A stretch of 64,000 nucleotides of DNA from NCBI RefSeq assembly GCF_032911445.1, contig NZ_JAWJEJ010000001.1, forward strand, positions 992,001-1,056,000, in the 5' to 3' direction. Shown here one piece after another: positions 8,700-18,561 of this stretch. This DNA comes from Sphingomonas sp. HF-S4 (lineage in GTDB: Bacteria > Pseudomonadota > Alphaproteobacteria > Sphingomonadales > Sphingomonadaceae). The notes beneath the pieces are model-generated. The model was given only the letters and a program-made list of their open reading frames with translations. It did not search any database and was not told the origin of the DNA. A program made the translations under genes and the position numbers. Every line of letters begins with the position of its first letter. The stretch's first letter is position 1.

Positions 8700-11399
8700 T
8701 CATGCCAGCCTGGGTCTCTCGCTTTCTCTCTCCTCGTCCGCGGGTGCAGGAGGCGGGGGCGTGTCGGGACAATGGGTGGCGCGCTTAGCCTCGCGGTCGC
8801 ACTCGAGCAGCCGCGCGCGCATATCGTCGAGGCACTGATAATAGCCGGCACCGGTGCCGACGCCGCCCCACCCGGTCAATGGCGACGTCACCAGGTCGAG
8901 CGTGCAGTCGATGGCTCCCTGCCGGGCCTCTTCGATGCAGGCATCGACGCGTCGCGACAGCTCGGCGCGGTCGCATTCGGGCTCGGCTTGTGGCCTGACC
9001 CTCGGCGTCGGTACGGGATCGGGTTCGGGCACCGGAACTGGCTCGGGCCCCGGCGGCGGATCGCGCCGCGGCGGGGGCGGGCAGTGGACGCTGTGGAAGG
9101 TATGCTCGATCAGCCCGCCCCCGGCGCTTGACGACAGGCCATAGACGCTCACCGGGGCGCCGGTTTTCCGCACCGTGAGCTGCATGCAGGCGGGATTACG
9201 CGTGTCGCGTTCGACGATGCGCTCGATCAGGAAGCCCGATCCCCGCGAGGCGACCCACCCTGATGCGGCGCGCGCGTCATACATGCGGAACAGCTGCCTG
9301 ACCCGCGAATAACCCGGGCGCGATAGCCAAGGATAGGGCGTCCCGTGTTCGTCGAAGGTGGGAACGTATGCGTTGCGCTCGGGATTGGCCGGGTCGTTGA
9401 CACGGCCGATGCCGAAGCCTCGCAGTCCGCCGCGTTCGACATCCACTACGACCGCCTCGACGTAATAGCATTCGACGAGGTCAGGATCGTGGCGGCCGCT
9501 GTCGGAATCCCAACCCATCCTAGCGGAGAATTCGTACCCGTGTCGGGCGGGCCGGGCCAGTTCGAGTGCGACGGTCCAGTCCTGCGCGATCGAAGATACC
9601 GCGAAGCTGTTGCTCCAGCCGACCAGGCTCGATTGCCACGCGGCGCCGAGTTGGAGATGGGCTCCGACCGGGGCCTCGGTCATTCGGGTGCCTAGGATCG
9701 AAAGGACGGTGGTGCCGGTGATATCCACGGTCGCGGCGCCGTTGATGCTGGCATCGCCCGCAGCGTTGTGGGGCGCGCTGAGCGAGATCGTGATCGGCTG
9801 CGTGATCGGCGGCGGGTTCTGGACCACCGCGGTCACCAGCACTGGATCGCGCAGTCCGATCCGGTCCGGCATTCCGGCTGGCGAGTTGCCGGCGGCGACA
9901 TCGGGAATGAAGAGAACGCGCGGGCCGCCCTCGTCCTCTTGGCGCGGGCGCTCGGGACGATCGGGCGGCTCGGGCGGGCCGGGCGGCCCGGGAACGATCG
10001 GGATCGCGCAGAGCTCGGGCAGCGCGACGCACACCGCCCCGACGCACAGCTCGGGCGCGACGAGGCAGATCAGCGGCGACAGGAACGGCAGCCCCGGCAG
10101 GATCGGCAGGCTGCAGAGGATCGGATGCTCCTCGCAGAAGGTGCGATCGTCGGATGGGGGCCGCTCGGGCCCCGACGGTGGCGGGCGAGGTGGCGGATCG
10201 GGATCCGGATCCCGCCCGGGGGGAGCGGGATCCGGGTCCGGTCCCGGTCCGGGAGTCGGCGTGGGCCCGGGGATCGGCGGCGGGGGCAGCGCCATCAGCA
10301 AATCGACCCGGCGGTTTTGCGAACGCCCTTCGATGCTCGCATTGTCTGCGGCGGGATGAGCCTCGCCCACCGCCGTCACCCGCACGCGTCCCGCAAACGG
10401 TGCCAGCAGCGTGGCGACTGCCTGCGCCCGGCGGCGCGAGAGGTCGAGATTATGCGCCTCGGGCCCGGTCTCGTCGGCGAAGCCGACCGCGCGCAGCGTC
10501 AGCGTCCGGCTTCCGCGGGTCTGGACGAGGTGGCCGAGCTCCTGCAGCACGGCACGATGCTCGGGCTTGAGCGTCGCGGCATCGATGCCGAAATTCCACA
10601 GGCTGAGCGTCATCGGCCGCGCATGTCCGGATATCATGCCCGGACTGGTCCGTGACAAGGCGATCTCCTGCGCCCGCGTCGGCGGTGCCGCGTCGTCGAG
10701 ATTCCGCCGGACGATATCCGCATTTCCCTCGAGAACGACGTGCGCGAGTTCGTGCGCGAGCAACCGGTCGCCGGCGGACGTTCCCGGCGCGAAGCGGCCC
10801 TGGCCGAATACCACGTCGCTTCCCACGGCATAGGCGTGCGCGCCGATCTGCGCAGCCGACTGCGCAGCGGCTTCATCGGTATGGATACGGACATGATCCA
10901 GCGCGACACCGAAACGCGACTCGAAATGGGTTCTCGTCGAAAGCGACAGCGGGGCACCCTGACGCGACAGCGCGCGGTGTACGCCCGCAGGCGCCGCAGA
11001 ACCGGCGCGCATCGTCCTTCCGGGCAGCGCAAGCGGTGCGCGACGAACCATGGGTTTCCTGCGCGCGGCGCAGGCGGGGCAGGGATGTTCTTCCAGCCGG
11101 CCGGAAGCCGGTCCGGCGCCGCAAGCCGTACAGGCGCCGCGCGCCGGAATACTCCCGACGCCTGCCGATCCACGCGGCTTGAGCGCCGCATCCGCCAGAC
11201 GATCGGCGGCCTGTTCCTCCGGAGAATCGGCATGACCGACCATAAGGGAGGGCCGGACGCCCTGAGCGCTGAGAAACGCAAGCCATTGCCGTGTTCCGGG
11301 CAAGCTGTACCGGCTCGGGGGAGATACGCCGCGGGCGTCGGGGGTCGAGGGCGATCGCTCCGCAGGCGCTGCGCTGGATGGGGCGGCGGCGGCACCCAT
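8700..11399 (-). CDS. DUF4157 (eCIS-core) protein with OmpA-like domain
   Basis: An 899-residue multidomain protein. A pair of Cys-x2-Cys motifs near residues 90-110 precedes a DUF4157 domain at about 155-225 with the zinc-protease-like HELAH motif near 215. An OmpA/MotB-like peptidoglycan-binding domain follows at about 260-372, ending in GRSQNRRVDLLM. Next are a Pro/Asp/Gly-rich linker, a Cys-containing hydrophobic stretch, a beta-rich region and a second Pro-rich segment. DUF4157 is often encoded with extracellular contractile injection systems but also occurs alone, and no tail or sheath gene is present here. The ATG at 11399 has GGAG nine bases upstream; a GTG at 11534 is possible but gives an unconvincing N-terminus. 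No signal peptide is evident. Function unknown. Confidence 0.75.
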   Translation of the reverse strand: MGAAAAPSSAAPAERSPSTPDARGVSPPSRYSLPGTRQWLAFLSAQGVRPSLMVGHADSPEEQAADRLADAALKPRGSAGVGSIPARGACTACGAGPASGRLEEHPCPACAARRKPMVRRAPLALPGRTMRAGSAAPAGVHRALSRQGAPLSLSTRTHFESRFGVALDHVRIHTDEAAAQSAAQIGAHAYAVGSDVVFGQGRFAPGTSAGDRLLAHELAHVVLEGNADIVRRNLDDAAPPTRAQEIALSRTSPGMISGHARPMTLSLWNFGIDAATLKPEHRAVLQELGHLVQTRGSRTLTLRAVGFADETGPEAHNLDLSRRRAQAVATLLAPFAGRVRVTAVGEAHPAADNASIEGRSQNRRVDLLMALPPPPIPGPTPTPGPGPDPDPAPPGRDPDPDPPPRPPPSGPERPPSDDRTFCEEHPILCSLPILPGLPFLSPLICLVAPELCVGAVCVALPELCAIPIVPGPPGPPEPPDRPERPRQEDEGGPRVLFIPDVAAGNSPAGMPDRIGLRDPVLVTAVVQNPPPITQPITISLSAPHNAAGDASINGAATVDITGTTVLSILGTRMTEAPVGAHLQLGAAWQSSLVGWSNSFAVSSIAQDWTVALELARPARHGYEFSARMGWDSDSGRHDPDLVECYYVEAVVVDVERGGLRGFGIGRVNDPANPERNAYVPTFDEHGTPYPWLSRPGYSRVRQLFRMYDARAASGWVASRGSGFLIERIVERDTRNPACMQLTVRKTGAPVSVYGLSSSAGGGLIEHTFHSVHCPPPPRRDPPPGPEPVPVPEPDPVPTPRVRPQAEPECDRAELSRRVDACIEEARQGAIDCTLDLVTSPLTGWGGVGTGAGYYQCLDDMRARLLECDREAKRATHCPDTPPPPAPADEERESERPRLA

Positions 11400-11640
11400 C
11401 AGAGGACGCTCCGGGGCTTCCGCGAATTCCCCAGCCGGGAAGCGCTGGCAAGGCAAACGCTCGATCGCATCGGTTGATCTCACCCGAATTGACGCGAAAC
11501 AATGGTCACTGGCGAAGCATAACAGCCGATTCACGTTTCCGGCCTTCGGAAACTCCGTCCCGCGAATCGGAATACTATCCTAATCCAGGTTGGACCGGAT
11601 TGACATCTTTTGCCCACTGATCGCGCATAGGCGGCGTGCT

Positions 11641-12483
11641 TCAAGCCAACTGGCAGATATCCAATACGATCATGTCGTCATAATCCTGGTTCTCGCCGGC
11701 CATGATCCAGATAAACGCGTAGGCGCTCGTGCCGACGCCCATATGGATCGACCAGGGCGGCGAGATCACGGCTTCGCCCTCGGCCATGACGAGGTGCCGT
11801 GTCGCGTCGCCTTGGCCCATGAAGTGCATCACCCGGCCGTTGGCGGGATCGTCGAGGTCGAAATAGAAATAGATTTCGCTGCGGCGCTCGTGGACGTGCG
11901 GCGGCATCGTGTTCCACACGCTGCCCGGCTGGAGGATGGTGAGCCCCATCGCCAACTGGGCGCTGTCGCATATCCCCGGGATGACGAGCTGGTGGATCCG
12001 CCGGTCGTTGGCCTCGTCGCGACTGCCGCGTTCGAGCATCCTGGCGCCGGCGAGTGACAGCTTCCGGGTCTCGAAGGCGCGGTGCGCAGGCGACGAGGCG
12101 AGATAGAAGCGGGCGCCATCGCCCGAGAAGCGCACGTCGCGCGCGCCCATTGTGACGTAGAGGCTATCCTTGGGACCGAGTGTGAAGGCCTTGCCATCCA
12201 CCGTCACCACGCTGTCCACGCGGCCGACGTTGACGATGCCCAACTCGCGGCGTTCGAGGAAGGGGTGTCCTGTCGCCGAGGCGGGTTCGGCCTGGTCGGG
12301 AAGCCGTACGCTGCCGCTTTCGACCAGCACCCCGCCGATCACCAGGCGATCGGCATGGGTATAGTTGAGTACGCACTGGTTGGGACGGAACAGGCTCCCG
12401 ATCAGATAGCGGTCGCGCAATTCCTGGTTGGATGCGCAGGCCATCATGTCCGGATGGGTGGCGTAATAGGTTCGATCGAACAT
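11641..12483 (-). CDS. kduI: 5-dehydro-4-deoxy-D-glucuronate isomerase
   Basis: A 280-residue cupin-fold isomerase that turns 4-deoxy-L-threo-5-hexosulose uronate, the product of pectin and glycosaminoglycan lyases, into 3-deoxy-D-glycero-2,5-hexodiulosonate. The zinc site is visible: His196 and His198 in PPHVHER, Glu203, and His247 in PPWSIHMG. Length and the conserved N-terminus match the family throughout. It is the last gene of a minus-strand group with a TBDR (17524) and a secreted PHP-like protein (14687), which points to uptake and breakdown of an unsaturated oligo-uronide. The next pathway enzymes (KduD, KdgK, KdgA) are not in the window. Confidence 0.95.
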   Translation of the reverse strand: MFDRTYYATHPDMMACASNQELRDRYLIGSLFRPNQCVLNYTHADRLVIGGVLVESGSVRLPDQAEPASATGHPFLERRELGIVNVGRVDSVVTVDGKAFTLGPKDSLYVTMGARDVRFSGDGARFYLASSPAHRAFETRKLSLAGARMLERGSRDEANDRRIHQLVIPGICDSAQLAMGLTILQPGSVWNTMPPHVHERRSEIYFYFDLDDPANGRVMHFMGQGDATRHLVMAEGEAVISPPWSIHMGVGTSAYAFIWIMAGENQDYDDMIVLDICQLA

Positions 12484-12536
12484 CGCGGCTCCCGAACAGC
12501 CGGGGACGGCATGCGCCGCCCCCAGCGAGGATTAGG

Positions 12537-14687
12537 TCACTTCAGGAAGACCGGCGGGGTGTAGGCGCCGTTGGCCGCGACATCCCACACTTCGATCCGC
12601 GCCCATTTGCGGCCGCGCAGATCGACCTTCTTCTCGATCGTGCGGCTGCCGAACGGCGCGCTGCCGGTCAGGTCGATGCGGTCGCGATAGATCTTCTTGC
12701 CGTCGCCGCTGACCACTTCGGCAAAGGCGAGTGGGAAAGTCCATTCAATCTTCGCGCGCATCGTCGTGGCCGAACCGAACGTGGTCTCTTCGCCGCTCTT
12801 CGCGCCATTGACCGTGAATTCGGGGATGAGCACTTCGCCGGTCGTGGTGAAGAACTTCCCCCCGCGCAGCGCGCCGAGCACCGACGACCAACCATCGGCA
12901 TAGCGCGGCAGCGGCCCGTCGAGCCGGAGATAGTTGACGTTCATATGCGCGTAGAGCTCGCTCTCGTCGGAGAGCTGGAACACGTCGACTTCGCCTGGCG
13001 CATATTTGCGCTCCGAAGGCTTGGCGGCCCAATTGTTCATGTCGTCGAGCGTGTCGAGCACGCGCGACCCGAGACGCGGCTGGGCATAGTCCGCGGGCAT
13101 CGCCTTCCACGCGCCGCCGAGGAAGCGGTCGCTCTTGAAGAAATTGGTATGACGGTGCGCGTCGGGGAAGCCGAACGAGCTCTTGATCCGCGGATGCGCG
13201 GTCCACATCAGCCCCTGCTCGGCTTCCATCAGCTTGAGGACATCGTCCTCCGAACCGACATGATAGACCTTGCCGCGGACGGGATCGTTCTCGACGAAGG
13301 GCTGCCCGTCCTTGCGGTCGAGCGTCCAGGTGACCGGCTTGGGAAAGAAGCTGATCCAGTGCCCGCCCAGGTGGACGTTGGGTTCCTCGCCCGGCAGCAG
13401 CAGCAGCTTGTCATCGGAGAGCCGCGCGGTTTCCTTGTGCATCGTATCGAGCAGCGTCAGGCGGTCGCCGGCGCGATCGAGCGCCTCCTTGCCCAAATGC
13501 AACTCGGCGAGATGGACGATCTCGACGTTCATGTCCTTGAAGCGCTTGACGAATGCGGGGGACTCGAGCCCGTCGGGCACACCGGTAGATTGCTGGAAGC
13601 GCTGTCGGTTGAGGAATTCCTCGGTGTGCTCGACGTGATAATGGCTGGTGAAGGTGCGGTGGCCGTCGAGTGCCTTGAAGCGGTCGCCGCGGGTATAGGT
13701 CAACGCCGCCTGGGTGGTGCTCGCGGCGTCGCCGCTGTCGGGCAGATAGAACACGCCCATGTCCTGCATCGTCCCTGGCGGGGCATTGACCCAGGGCACG
13801 TAACGGCGGTCGCCTTCGAGCGTCTGGCGCAGCCCGAAGCCGGTGCGGCCCTTGAGGTCGCGATAGTCGCTGCCGAACCACGCCGAATTGTCGTTGTTGG
13901 CGTAATCGAGCGGGTAATAGAATTGGTGCGGCGGCGGCACGATGCCGAGCGCTCCGCCATCCGGGCCTTCCGCGACGATCATACGCGCGCGCACCTTGGG
14001 CGAGATCGCCGGGGCGCTGCGCGCGCCGGCCTCGCGCCGGACGATCTTGTCGGTCATGTCGGTATAGGCGATCGCGCGCCACGGCAGCGTCGCCGTAGCC
14101 GCCGTGGTGAGCCCGGCGTCGAAGGTATAGGCAGTCGCGCCGCGCTGCGTGGACATCACCATCGCCGCGCGGACCAGCCGCGAGCCGGGATAGATGGTGA
14201 ACTGGTAGGTCCCGGAGAACGGACCGGCGGCGGCACCGCCGACGATCACCTTGGTATAGCCGCCCTCGGCGCGGACGCTGATATCGTTGCGTGCTAGGGT
14301 AAGCGGGTAGCTCTGGAACGGGCGAGTGCGCGGATTGTCGAAGAAGACGGTCCAGCCCTGCTTGAGATCGCGCGTGCCGACCGTCACCACGCCGGCGGGG
14401 TCGACTCCGCCGAGCACGGTCTTGCCCGCAATCGCGATGGCCCGGATCAGCGGGGCGGCGGTATCGAGCGACAGCACGAGTTGCGCGCGTTCGCCCTGGC
14501 CCGAAGGCCAGTCGATCGTCACGGCATCCTGCGCGCGGGTGACGCGCACGTCGCCCGGCAGCGTGCGATCGGACTGGGTGAAGGTCGCCGCGGGCGCCTG
14601 GGCATGCGCCGAGCCAATCGCGACGACGCTGCAAGCCGTAAGCGTCGTTGCCAGCCTGAGCCCCGCGAGCATCCGTTTCCTGTTCAA
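12537..14687 (-). CDS. Secreted PHP/CehA-like hydrolase-like protein, function unknown
   Basis: A 716-residue protein with a signal peptide cleaved near residue 30 (SAHAQ). The first half is beta-rich. The second half carries His/Glu clusters like those of PHP or CehA/McbA-type metal-dependent hydrolases: HYHVEH at 349-354, LPGEEPNVHLGGH at about 432-443 and TAHPR near 497. I cannot assign a substrate. It lies between a TBDR and kduI on the same strand, 53 bases before kduI, so a role in oligo-uronide processing in the periplasm is a fair inference. Glycosidase-type catalytic motifs were not recognised. Confidence 0.7.
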   Translation of the reverse strand: MNRKRMLAGLRLATTLTACSVVAIGSAHAQAPAATFTQSDRTLPGDVRVTRAQDAVTIDWPSGQGERAQLVLSLDTAAPLIRAIAIAGKTVLGGVDPAGVVTVGTRDLKQGWTVFFDNPRTRPFQSYPLTLARNDISVRAEGGYTKVIVGGAAAGPFSGTYQFTIYPGSRLVRAAMVMSTQRGATAYTFDAGLTTAATATLPWRAIAYTDMTDKIVRREAGARSAPAISPKVRARMIVAEGPDGGALGIVPPPHQFYYPLDYANNDNSAWFGSDYRDLKGRTGFGLRQTLEGDRRYVPWVNAPPGTMQDMGVFYLPDSGDAASTTQAALTYTRGDRFKALDGHRTFTSHYHVEHTEEFLNRQRFQQSTGVPDGLESPAFVKRFKDMNVEIVHLAELHLGKEALDRAGDRLTLLDTMHKETARLSDDKLLLLPGEEPNVHLGGHWISFFPKPVTWTLDRKDGQPFVENDPVRGKVYHVGSEDDVLKLMEAEQGLMWTAHPRIKSSFGFPDAHRHTNFFKSDRFLGGAWKAMPADYAQPRLGSRVLDTLDDMNNWAAKPSERKYAPGEVDVFQLSDESELYAHMNVNYLRLDGPLPRYADGWSSVLGALRGGKFFTTTGEVLIPEFTVNGAKSGEETTFGSATTMRAKIEWTFPLAFAEVVSGDGKKIYRDRIDLTGSAPFGSRTIEKKVDLRGRKWARIEVWDVAANGAYTPPVFLK

Positions 14688-14749
14688 ACCGTCCTCCTGT
14701 GTCCGCCGATCCCGATCGGCTTGTCTTGGTCGAGCATGCGTCGTGTGCC

Positions 14750-17524
14750 TCAGAAGTTGAAGCGCACGCCCAGCGAGTAGGTCGTATCGTCGTTGCGGAC
14801 TTCGCGGACGAAATCCTCGCGCGATTCGAAGTTTCGCGTGCGCTGGCCGGTGACGTTGGTACCGGCGAGGCTGATCGTGATGTCGGGCGTCAGATCATAG
14901 TTCAGCCCGAAATCGAGGCGGCCGGCGGCGCGGATGCCGTTGAGCCCCACCGGGATCGATACCGGCCGCAGCGACAGGCCGTTAGTGATGTCGCCGTCGA
15001 AATATTGCGAGCGATAGGTGTAGATCGCGCGCGCCGAGATGCCGTATTTCTCGAAGATCAGCCCGGCGTTGTAATTGTACTTCGAGACACCGAGCAGCGG
15101 CAGCCCCTCCAGCCGGTCGCCCGGCGTGGTCACTTCGCTGTCGATGATCGTGAAGTTGCCGATCACGCCCAGGCCATCGAGACCCTCGGGAAGGAAATCG
15201 AGGAACAGCTGGCCGCCGACTTCGAGGCCCTTGATCTTGGCGGCGCCGAGGTTGCGCGGCGTCGAGATGACATATTGCAGCCCGTCGATCGTGCGGGCCT
15301 CGGTGCCCGAGATGATCCGGTCTTTGATGTCGCGATAGAAGGCGACCACGGAAACGTAGTTGGAGCTGCCGAAATAATATTCGAGCGACGCGTCGAAGCT
15401 GTCGGCCTTTTGCGGCTTGAGGTCGGGGTTGCCGCCCGAGCCCGAATTCTGGATCGTGTTCACATAGGAGACGACATAGCTGAGGCCGGGATTGAGCTGG
15501 CCGAAGCTCGGGCGCGACAGCGTCTTCGAATAGTTGAAGCGTGACTGGAGCCCGCCGCCGAACTTGATGCGCGCGCTGGCATTGGGAAGCAGGTCGGTAT
15601 CGCTGGTCGAGCGCTGGACCAGCACGACGCTCGACGTGCTCGTTGCCGGATCGGTCACCCGGCCCGAACCGGCGATGTCGCGATCGGTGCGGGTGACGCG
15701 CAGGCCGACCATGCCGTCGATCGCAATCGTGTCGCCCAGCGCGATATTGTATCCGGCCTGGATGAAGCCGGCATAGCTTTTCTCCTGCGCGTCGTAGTCG
15801 CGCGTGGGATCGAACGCGGGGGTGTTCGGCGAGATGCGATAGAGGGTGCGCAGCTGCCGCTTGATGTCTTCCTGCAGCAGGTAATTCGGGTCGATCTGGA
15901 GGAAGGACGCGCCTTCGTTCATCTGCGGCACGCCGGGCGCCTGCACCAGAATGTCCGAGGGGAGGCCGGCCGCGCTGAGCGGGGTGACGAACGAGCCGCC
16001 GGGGGCAGGCGGGCCGCCGAGATACTGCTCGAAGTCCGCCTTGCGCCGCGCGATGCGCACGCCCGCCTGGAGGTGGTCCAGGAAGCCGCCGCCGAAGTCG
16101 TACTTCATGTCGCTCATCACCGCCCACAGCGTGCCGCGACTGCGGTTGATGTCCTCGGTCATGCCGTTGGCGAAGGCGAGCCCGGCGGGATCGTTCATCG
16201 GATTGCCCGGGGTCGTCGCCTGGACCTCGTGATTGACGTCGCGGATCTGAGTCAGTTCGGCGATCCGCTTGCCGATGTCGACGCGGAAGCTGTTGTTGCG
16301 GTTGGTCGACGATTCATAGGAAATGTCGGTGTTCCAGGTGAGCGCGCCGAACTCCTTGTTGAAGCCGGTGGCGAGCACATAGATGTCGGTCCGTGCCCGA
16401 TTGGCGACGGTCGCGGTGTAATATTCGAGGTTGCGTGCGGTGTAGCCGGTGGCGTTGCACAACTGCCGGATCGTGCCGGTGCCGGTCGGATTGGACGGGC
16501 TGCGGACGTTGCCCGAATAATAGCCGTCGGGGCCCACCGCGAAATCCTCGCACGTATCACCTGCGGTCGCCGTGAAGGACGAGCCGGTATAGGCGCGGAA
16601 GGTCGGGCGGGCCTGGAACACATTGCCGCGATAGCCGGCGAACAGGCCCTCGACGTAGATCTTGCTGGTCGGGTCGGGTGCCCATTCGAGCGAGAAATTG
16701 GCCTGGGGACGCTCGTAATGGCCGAACTCTACGCCCGCGGCGAAGCCGGTAGGGGCGTGGAGGTTCTGGGGAGATCCGGCCGGCGCGGCGCTGGTCGCGC
16801 GCGTCCAGTCGTTCCACGCGATCGGGCGGGCATATTTGTTGCGCTGATAGGAGATGCCGAGCATCGCGGCGATGTCGCCCGCGCCCGTCGACCAGCGATT
16901 GGCGACGAGCAGGCTCACGGCCGGGTTGAGCGTATCGTCCGAGCCGGCTTCCTTGAGATAGGTCGCGCGGGCGCTGCCGGCGATCGTCAGTTCCTTGAAG
17001 TCGAGCGCGCGGCGCAGCCGCATGTCGACCCCGCCGGCGACGCCGCCTTCGATCCGCTCGGCCGAGCTGGACTTGTAGACGTCGACTCCCGCAAGCGCTT
17101 CGGCCGGCAGGTCCTGGAACGAGAAGCCGCGGCCGACCCCGGTGAAAATCTCGCGGCCGTTGAGCGTGGTGATGATATCGTCGAGCCCGCGGATGCGCGC
17201 GCCGACGATCTCGTTGTTGCCGCCGACAACGACCTGGACGCCGGGAACGCGTTGCAGCGCCGAGGCCGTGGTGAGATCGGGAAGCTTGCCGATATCCTCG
17301 GCAACGATCGAGTCGACGACTGCGGGGGATTCGCGCTTGATCTCGGCAGCGCGCGCCAGGCTCTGGCGGATGCCGGTGACGACGATGTCCTCGGCACCTT
17401 CATCGGCCGCGGCGCTCGGATCCTGCCCGACAGCCGGATCGGCGGCGGGCGCGGTCTGCGCGATTGCCGAAGCGCTGCTGACAAGCGCGATCGACGCCAC
17501 GGAGGCGTATAAATACTGCTTCAT
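14750..17524 (-). CDS. TonB-dependent receptor of the uronate block
   Basis: A 924-residue outer-membrane transporter. It has a signal peptide (MKQYLYASVASIALVSSASA), a TonB box (DIVVTGIRQSLA), a plug with IGKLPDLTTASALQRVPG and a long barrel that ends in NF. No STN domain is present, so it is not a sigma transducer. A good ribosome site (AGGGAGAGGG) precedes the ATG. It is the likely first gene of a group with the PHP-like protein and kduI and lies just downstream of a GntR regulator gene on the same strand. The candidate GntR operator at 17543-17556 sits directly over its promoter region. An oligo-uronide ligand is inferred from context. Confidence 0.9.
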   Translation of the reverse strand: MKQYLYASVASIALVSSASAIAQTAPAADPAVGQDPSAAADEGAEDIVVTGIRQSLARAAEIKRESPAVVDSIVAEDIGKLPDLTTASALQRVPGVQVVVGGNNEIVGARIRGLDDIITTLNGREIFTGVGRGFSFQDLPAEALAGVDVYKSSSAERIEGGVAGGVDMRLRRALDFKELTIAGSARATYLKEAGSDDTLNPAVSLLVANRWSTGAGDIAAMLGISYQRNKYARPIAWNDWTRATSAAPAGSPQNLHAPTGFAAGVEFGHYERPQANFSLEWAPDPTSKIYVEGLFAGYRGNVFQARPTFRAYTGSSFTATAGDTCEDFAVGPDGYYSGNVRSPSNPTGTGTIRQLCNATGYTARNLEYYTATVANRARTDIYVLATGFNKEFGALTWNTDISYESSTNRNNSFRVDIGKRIAELTQIRDVNHEVQATTPGNPMNDPAGLAFANGMTEDINRSRGTLWAVMSDMKYDFGGGFLDHLQAGVRIARRKADFEQYLGGPPAPGGSFVTPLSAAGLPSDILVQAPGVPQMNEGASFLQIDPNYLLQEDIKRQLRTLYRISPNTPAFDPTRDYDAQEKSYAGFIQAGYNIALGDTIAIDGMVGLRVTRTDRDIAGSGRVTDPATSTSSVVLVQRSTSDTDLLPNASARIKFGGGLQSRFNYSKTLSRPSFGQLNPGLSYVVSYVNTIQNSGSGGNPDLKPQKADSFDASLEYYFGSSNYVSVVAFYRDIKDRIISGTEARTIDGLQYVISTPRNLGAAKIKGLEVGGQLFLDFLPEGLDGLGVIGNFTIIDSEVTTPGDRLEGLPLLGVSKYNYNAGLIFEKYGISARAIYTYRSQYFDGDITNGLSLRPVSIPVGLNGIRAAGRLDFGLNYDLTPDITISLAGTNVTGQRTRNFESREDFVREVRNDDTTYSLGVRFNF

Positions 17525-17542
17525 CGACCCTCTCCCTATAAG

Positions 17543-17556
17543 ATGTCATACAAGTT
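17543..17556 (-). promoter_or_regulatory. Candidate GntR-family operator before the receptor
   Basis: Read on the minus strand the site contains TTGTATGACAT, which fits the general FadR-type pattern GT-N3-AC. It stands about 20 bases before the receptor start codon. A related sequence sharing GTCATA and ACAA lies before the regulator itself at 18465-18476. Similarity of the two sites is the only support. Confidence 0.35.
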
Positions 17557-17629
17557 GCGGCGGCTTGATTTTGTTATTCCGCCGACCGCTATCCGGTGTT
17601 CGATGCCTTGATGTGAAGTTGGACCGGTC

Positions 17630-18403
17630 TCAGCCCTTGGGGCTGTTTGCCGACATGAAGTCGTGGAGCTCGCGGTGGCGCTTGAGGCTGCCGCTCATGT
17701 GCGCGCGCGCCGCAGCCCGGGCACGGTCGGGATCGCGCCCAATGATCGCGTCGAGGATCGCCTCATGCTCGGCGCTGATCACCGCTTTGTAGCTGTCGCC
17801 GACATAGGGCTGGCCCTGGCGCAGATAGAGCGAGCGCGGCGGGACCAGCCGCACGCCGAGGAAATCGATCAGCTTGGCATAGTAATTGTTCTTGCTCGCA
17901 CGGGCGATGACGCTGTGGAACTCGACGTCGGCCTTGACCGAATCCTCAAGCCCTACAGCGGCTTCGGCAAGGATCTTGAGCTGTTGCCGCATGTTCATCA
18001 CATCGACTTCGCTGCGCCGCTCGGCGGCAAGGGCGGCCATTTCGGTTTCGACGCACAAGCGAAGTTCGAGCAGCTGGATGACGTCGCTGAGGTTCTCGAC
18101 TTCATCGCGGGTGATCTGGAACGCCTGGTATCGCGCGGTATCGCTGACGAAAATGCCCTTGCCCTGCCGTGCCTCGACCAGCCCTTCGGCTGCGAGCCTG
18201 GCGACGGCCTCGCGGATCACGGTACGACTGACTCCGAGGACCTCGACAAATTCGGCTTCGGTAGCGAGCTGCGATCCGGGCCAGCGCTCGCCCGAGAGGA
18301 TGCTGGTGCGTATATGCTCGCACGCCGCCTCGACCAGCGAGGGCCGCCGCTTGCGGCTCGATAGCCGATCGTCGGGTACGGCGCTGCTGCCGGTCTGCCC
18401 CAC
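17630..18403 (-). CDS. GntR-family (FadR type) transcriptional regulator
   Basis: A 257-residue regulator with an N-terminal winged helix-turn-helix (about residues 20-88; TEAEFVEVLGVSRTVIREAV, then GLVEARQGKGIFV) and a C-terminal all-helical FCD ligand domain. The GTG start at 18403 is preferred because GGAGGAG lies at ideal distance upstream; a longer ATG reading from 18469 would run through the palindrome at 18465-18476. Regulators of this group near kduI usually repress uronate genes and respond to a pathway sugar acid; here that is inference. It is divergent from the DUF4861 gene and precedes the receptor. Confidence 0.88.
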   Translation of the reverse strand: MGQTGSSAVPDDRLSSRKRRPSLVEAACEHIRTSILSGERWPGSQLATEAEFVEVLGVSRTVIREAVARLAAEGLVEARQGKGIFVSDTARYQAFQITRDEVENLSDVIQLLELRLCVETEMAALAAERRSEVDVMNMRQQLKILAEAAVGLEDSVKADVEFHSVIARASKNNYYAKLIDFLGVRLVPPRSLYLRQGQPYVGDSYKAVISAEHEAILDAIIGRDPDRARAAARAHMSGSLKRHRELHDFMSANSPKG

Positions 18404-18464
18404 TGCATTCCTCCTCCACGCCGATGCGATTCTGCACCATGCCTTTTCATCGTAGCGATTATCA

Positions 18465-18476
18465 GTCATATGACAA
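18465..18476 (+). promoter_or_regulatory. Candidate operator between gntR and the DUF4861 gene
   Basis: GTCATATGAC is a perfect 10-base palindrome, extended by AA, in the AT-rich divergent promoter region 18404-18561. It resembles the site at 17543-17556. A repressor bound here could control both the regulator and the DUF4861 gene. Confidence 0.35.
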
Positions 18477-18561
18477 CTTAAATAAATTCGGTTTGTAATA
18501 AGGCGCTGGCCGGTTGGCCCGGCGCCTGGATCGGCGACAGGCCGATGAAGAGGAGAGCGTG

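Noticed and set aside
11535..11553. Small hairpin upstream of the eCIS-core gene as a terminator of kduI
   Set aside because: GTTTCCG/CGGAAAC pair over a short loop, but there is no T run on the kduI strand, so termination is not supported.
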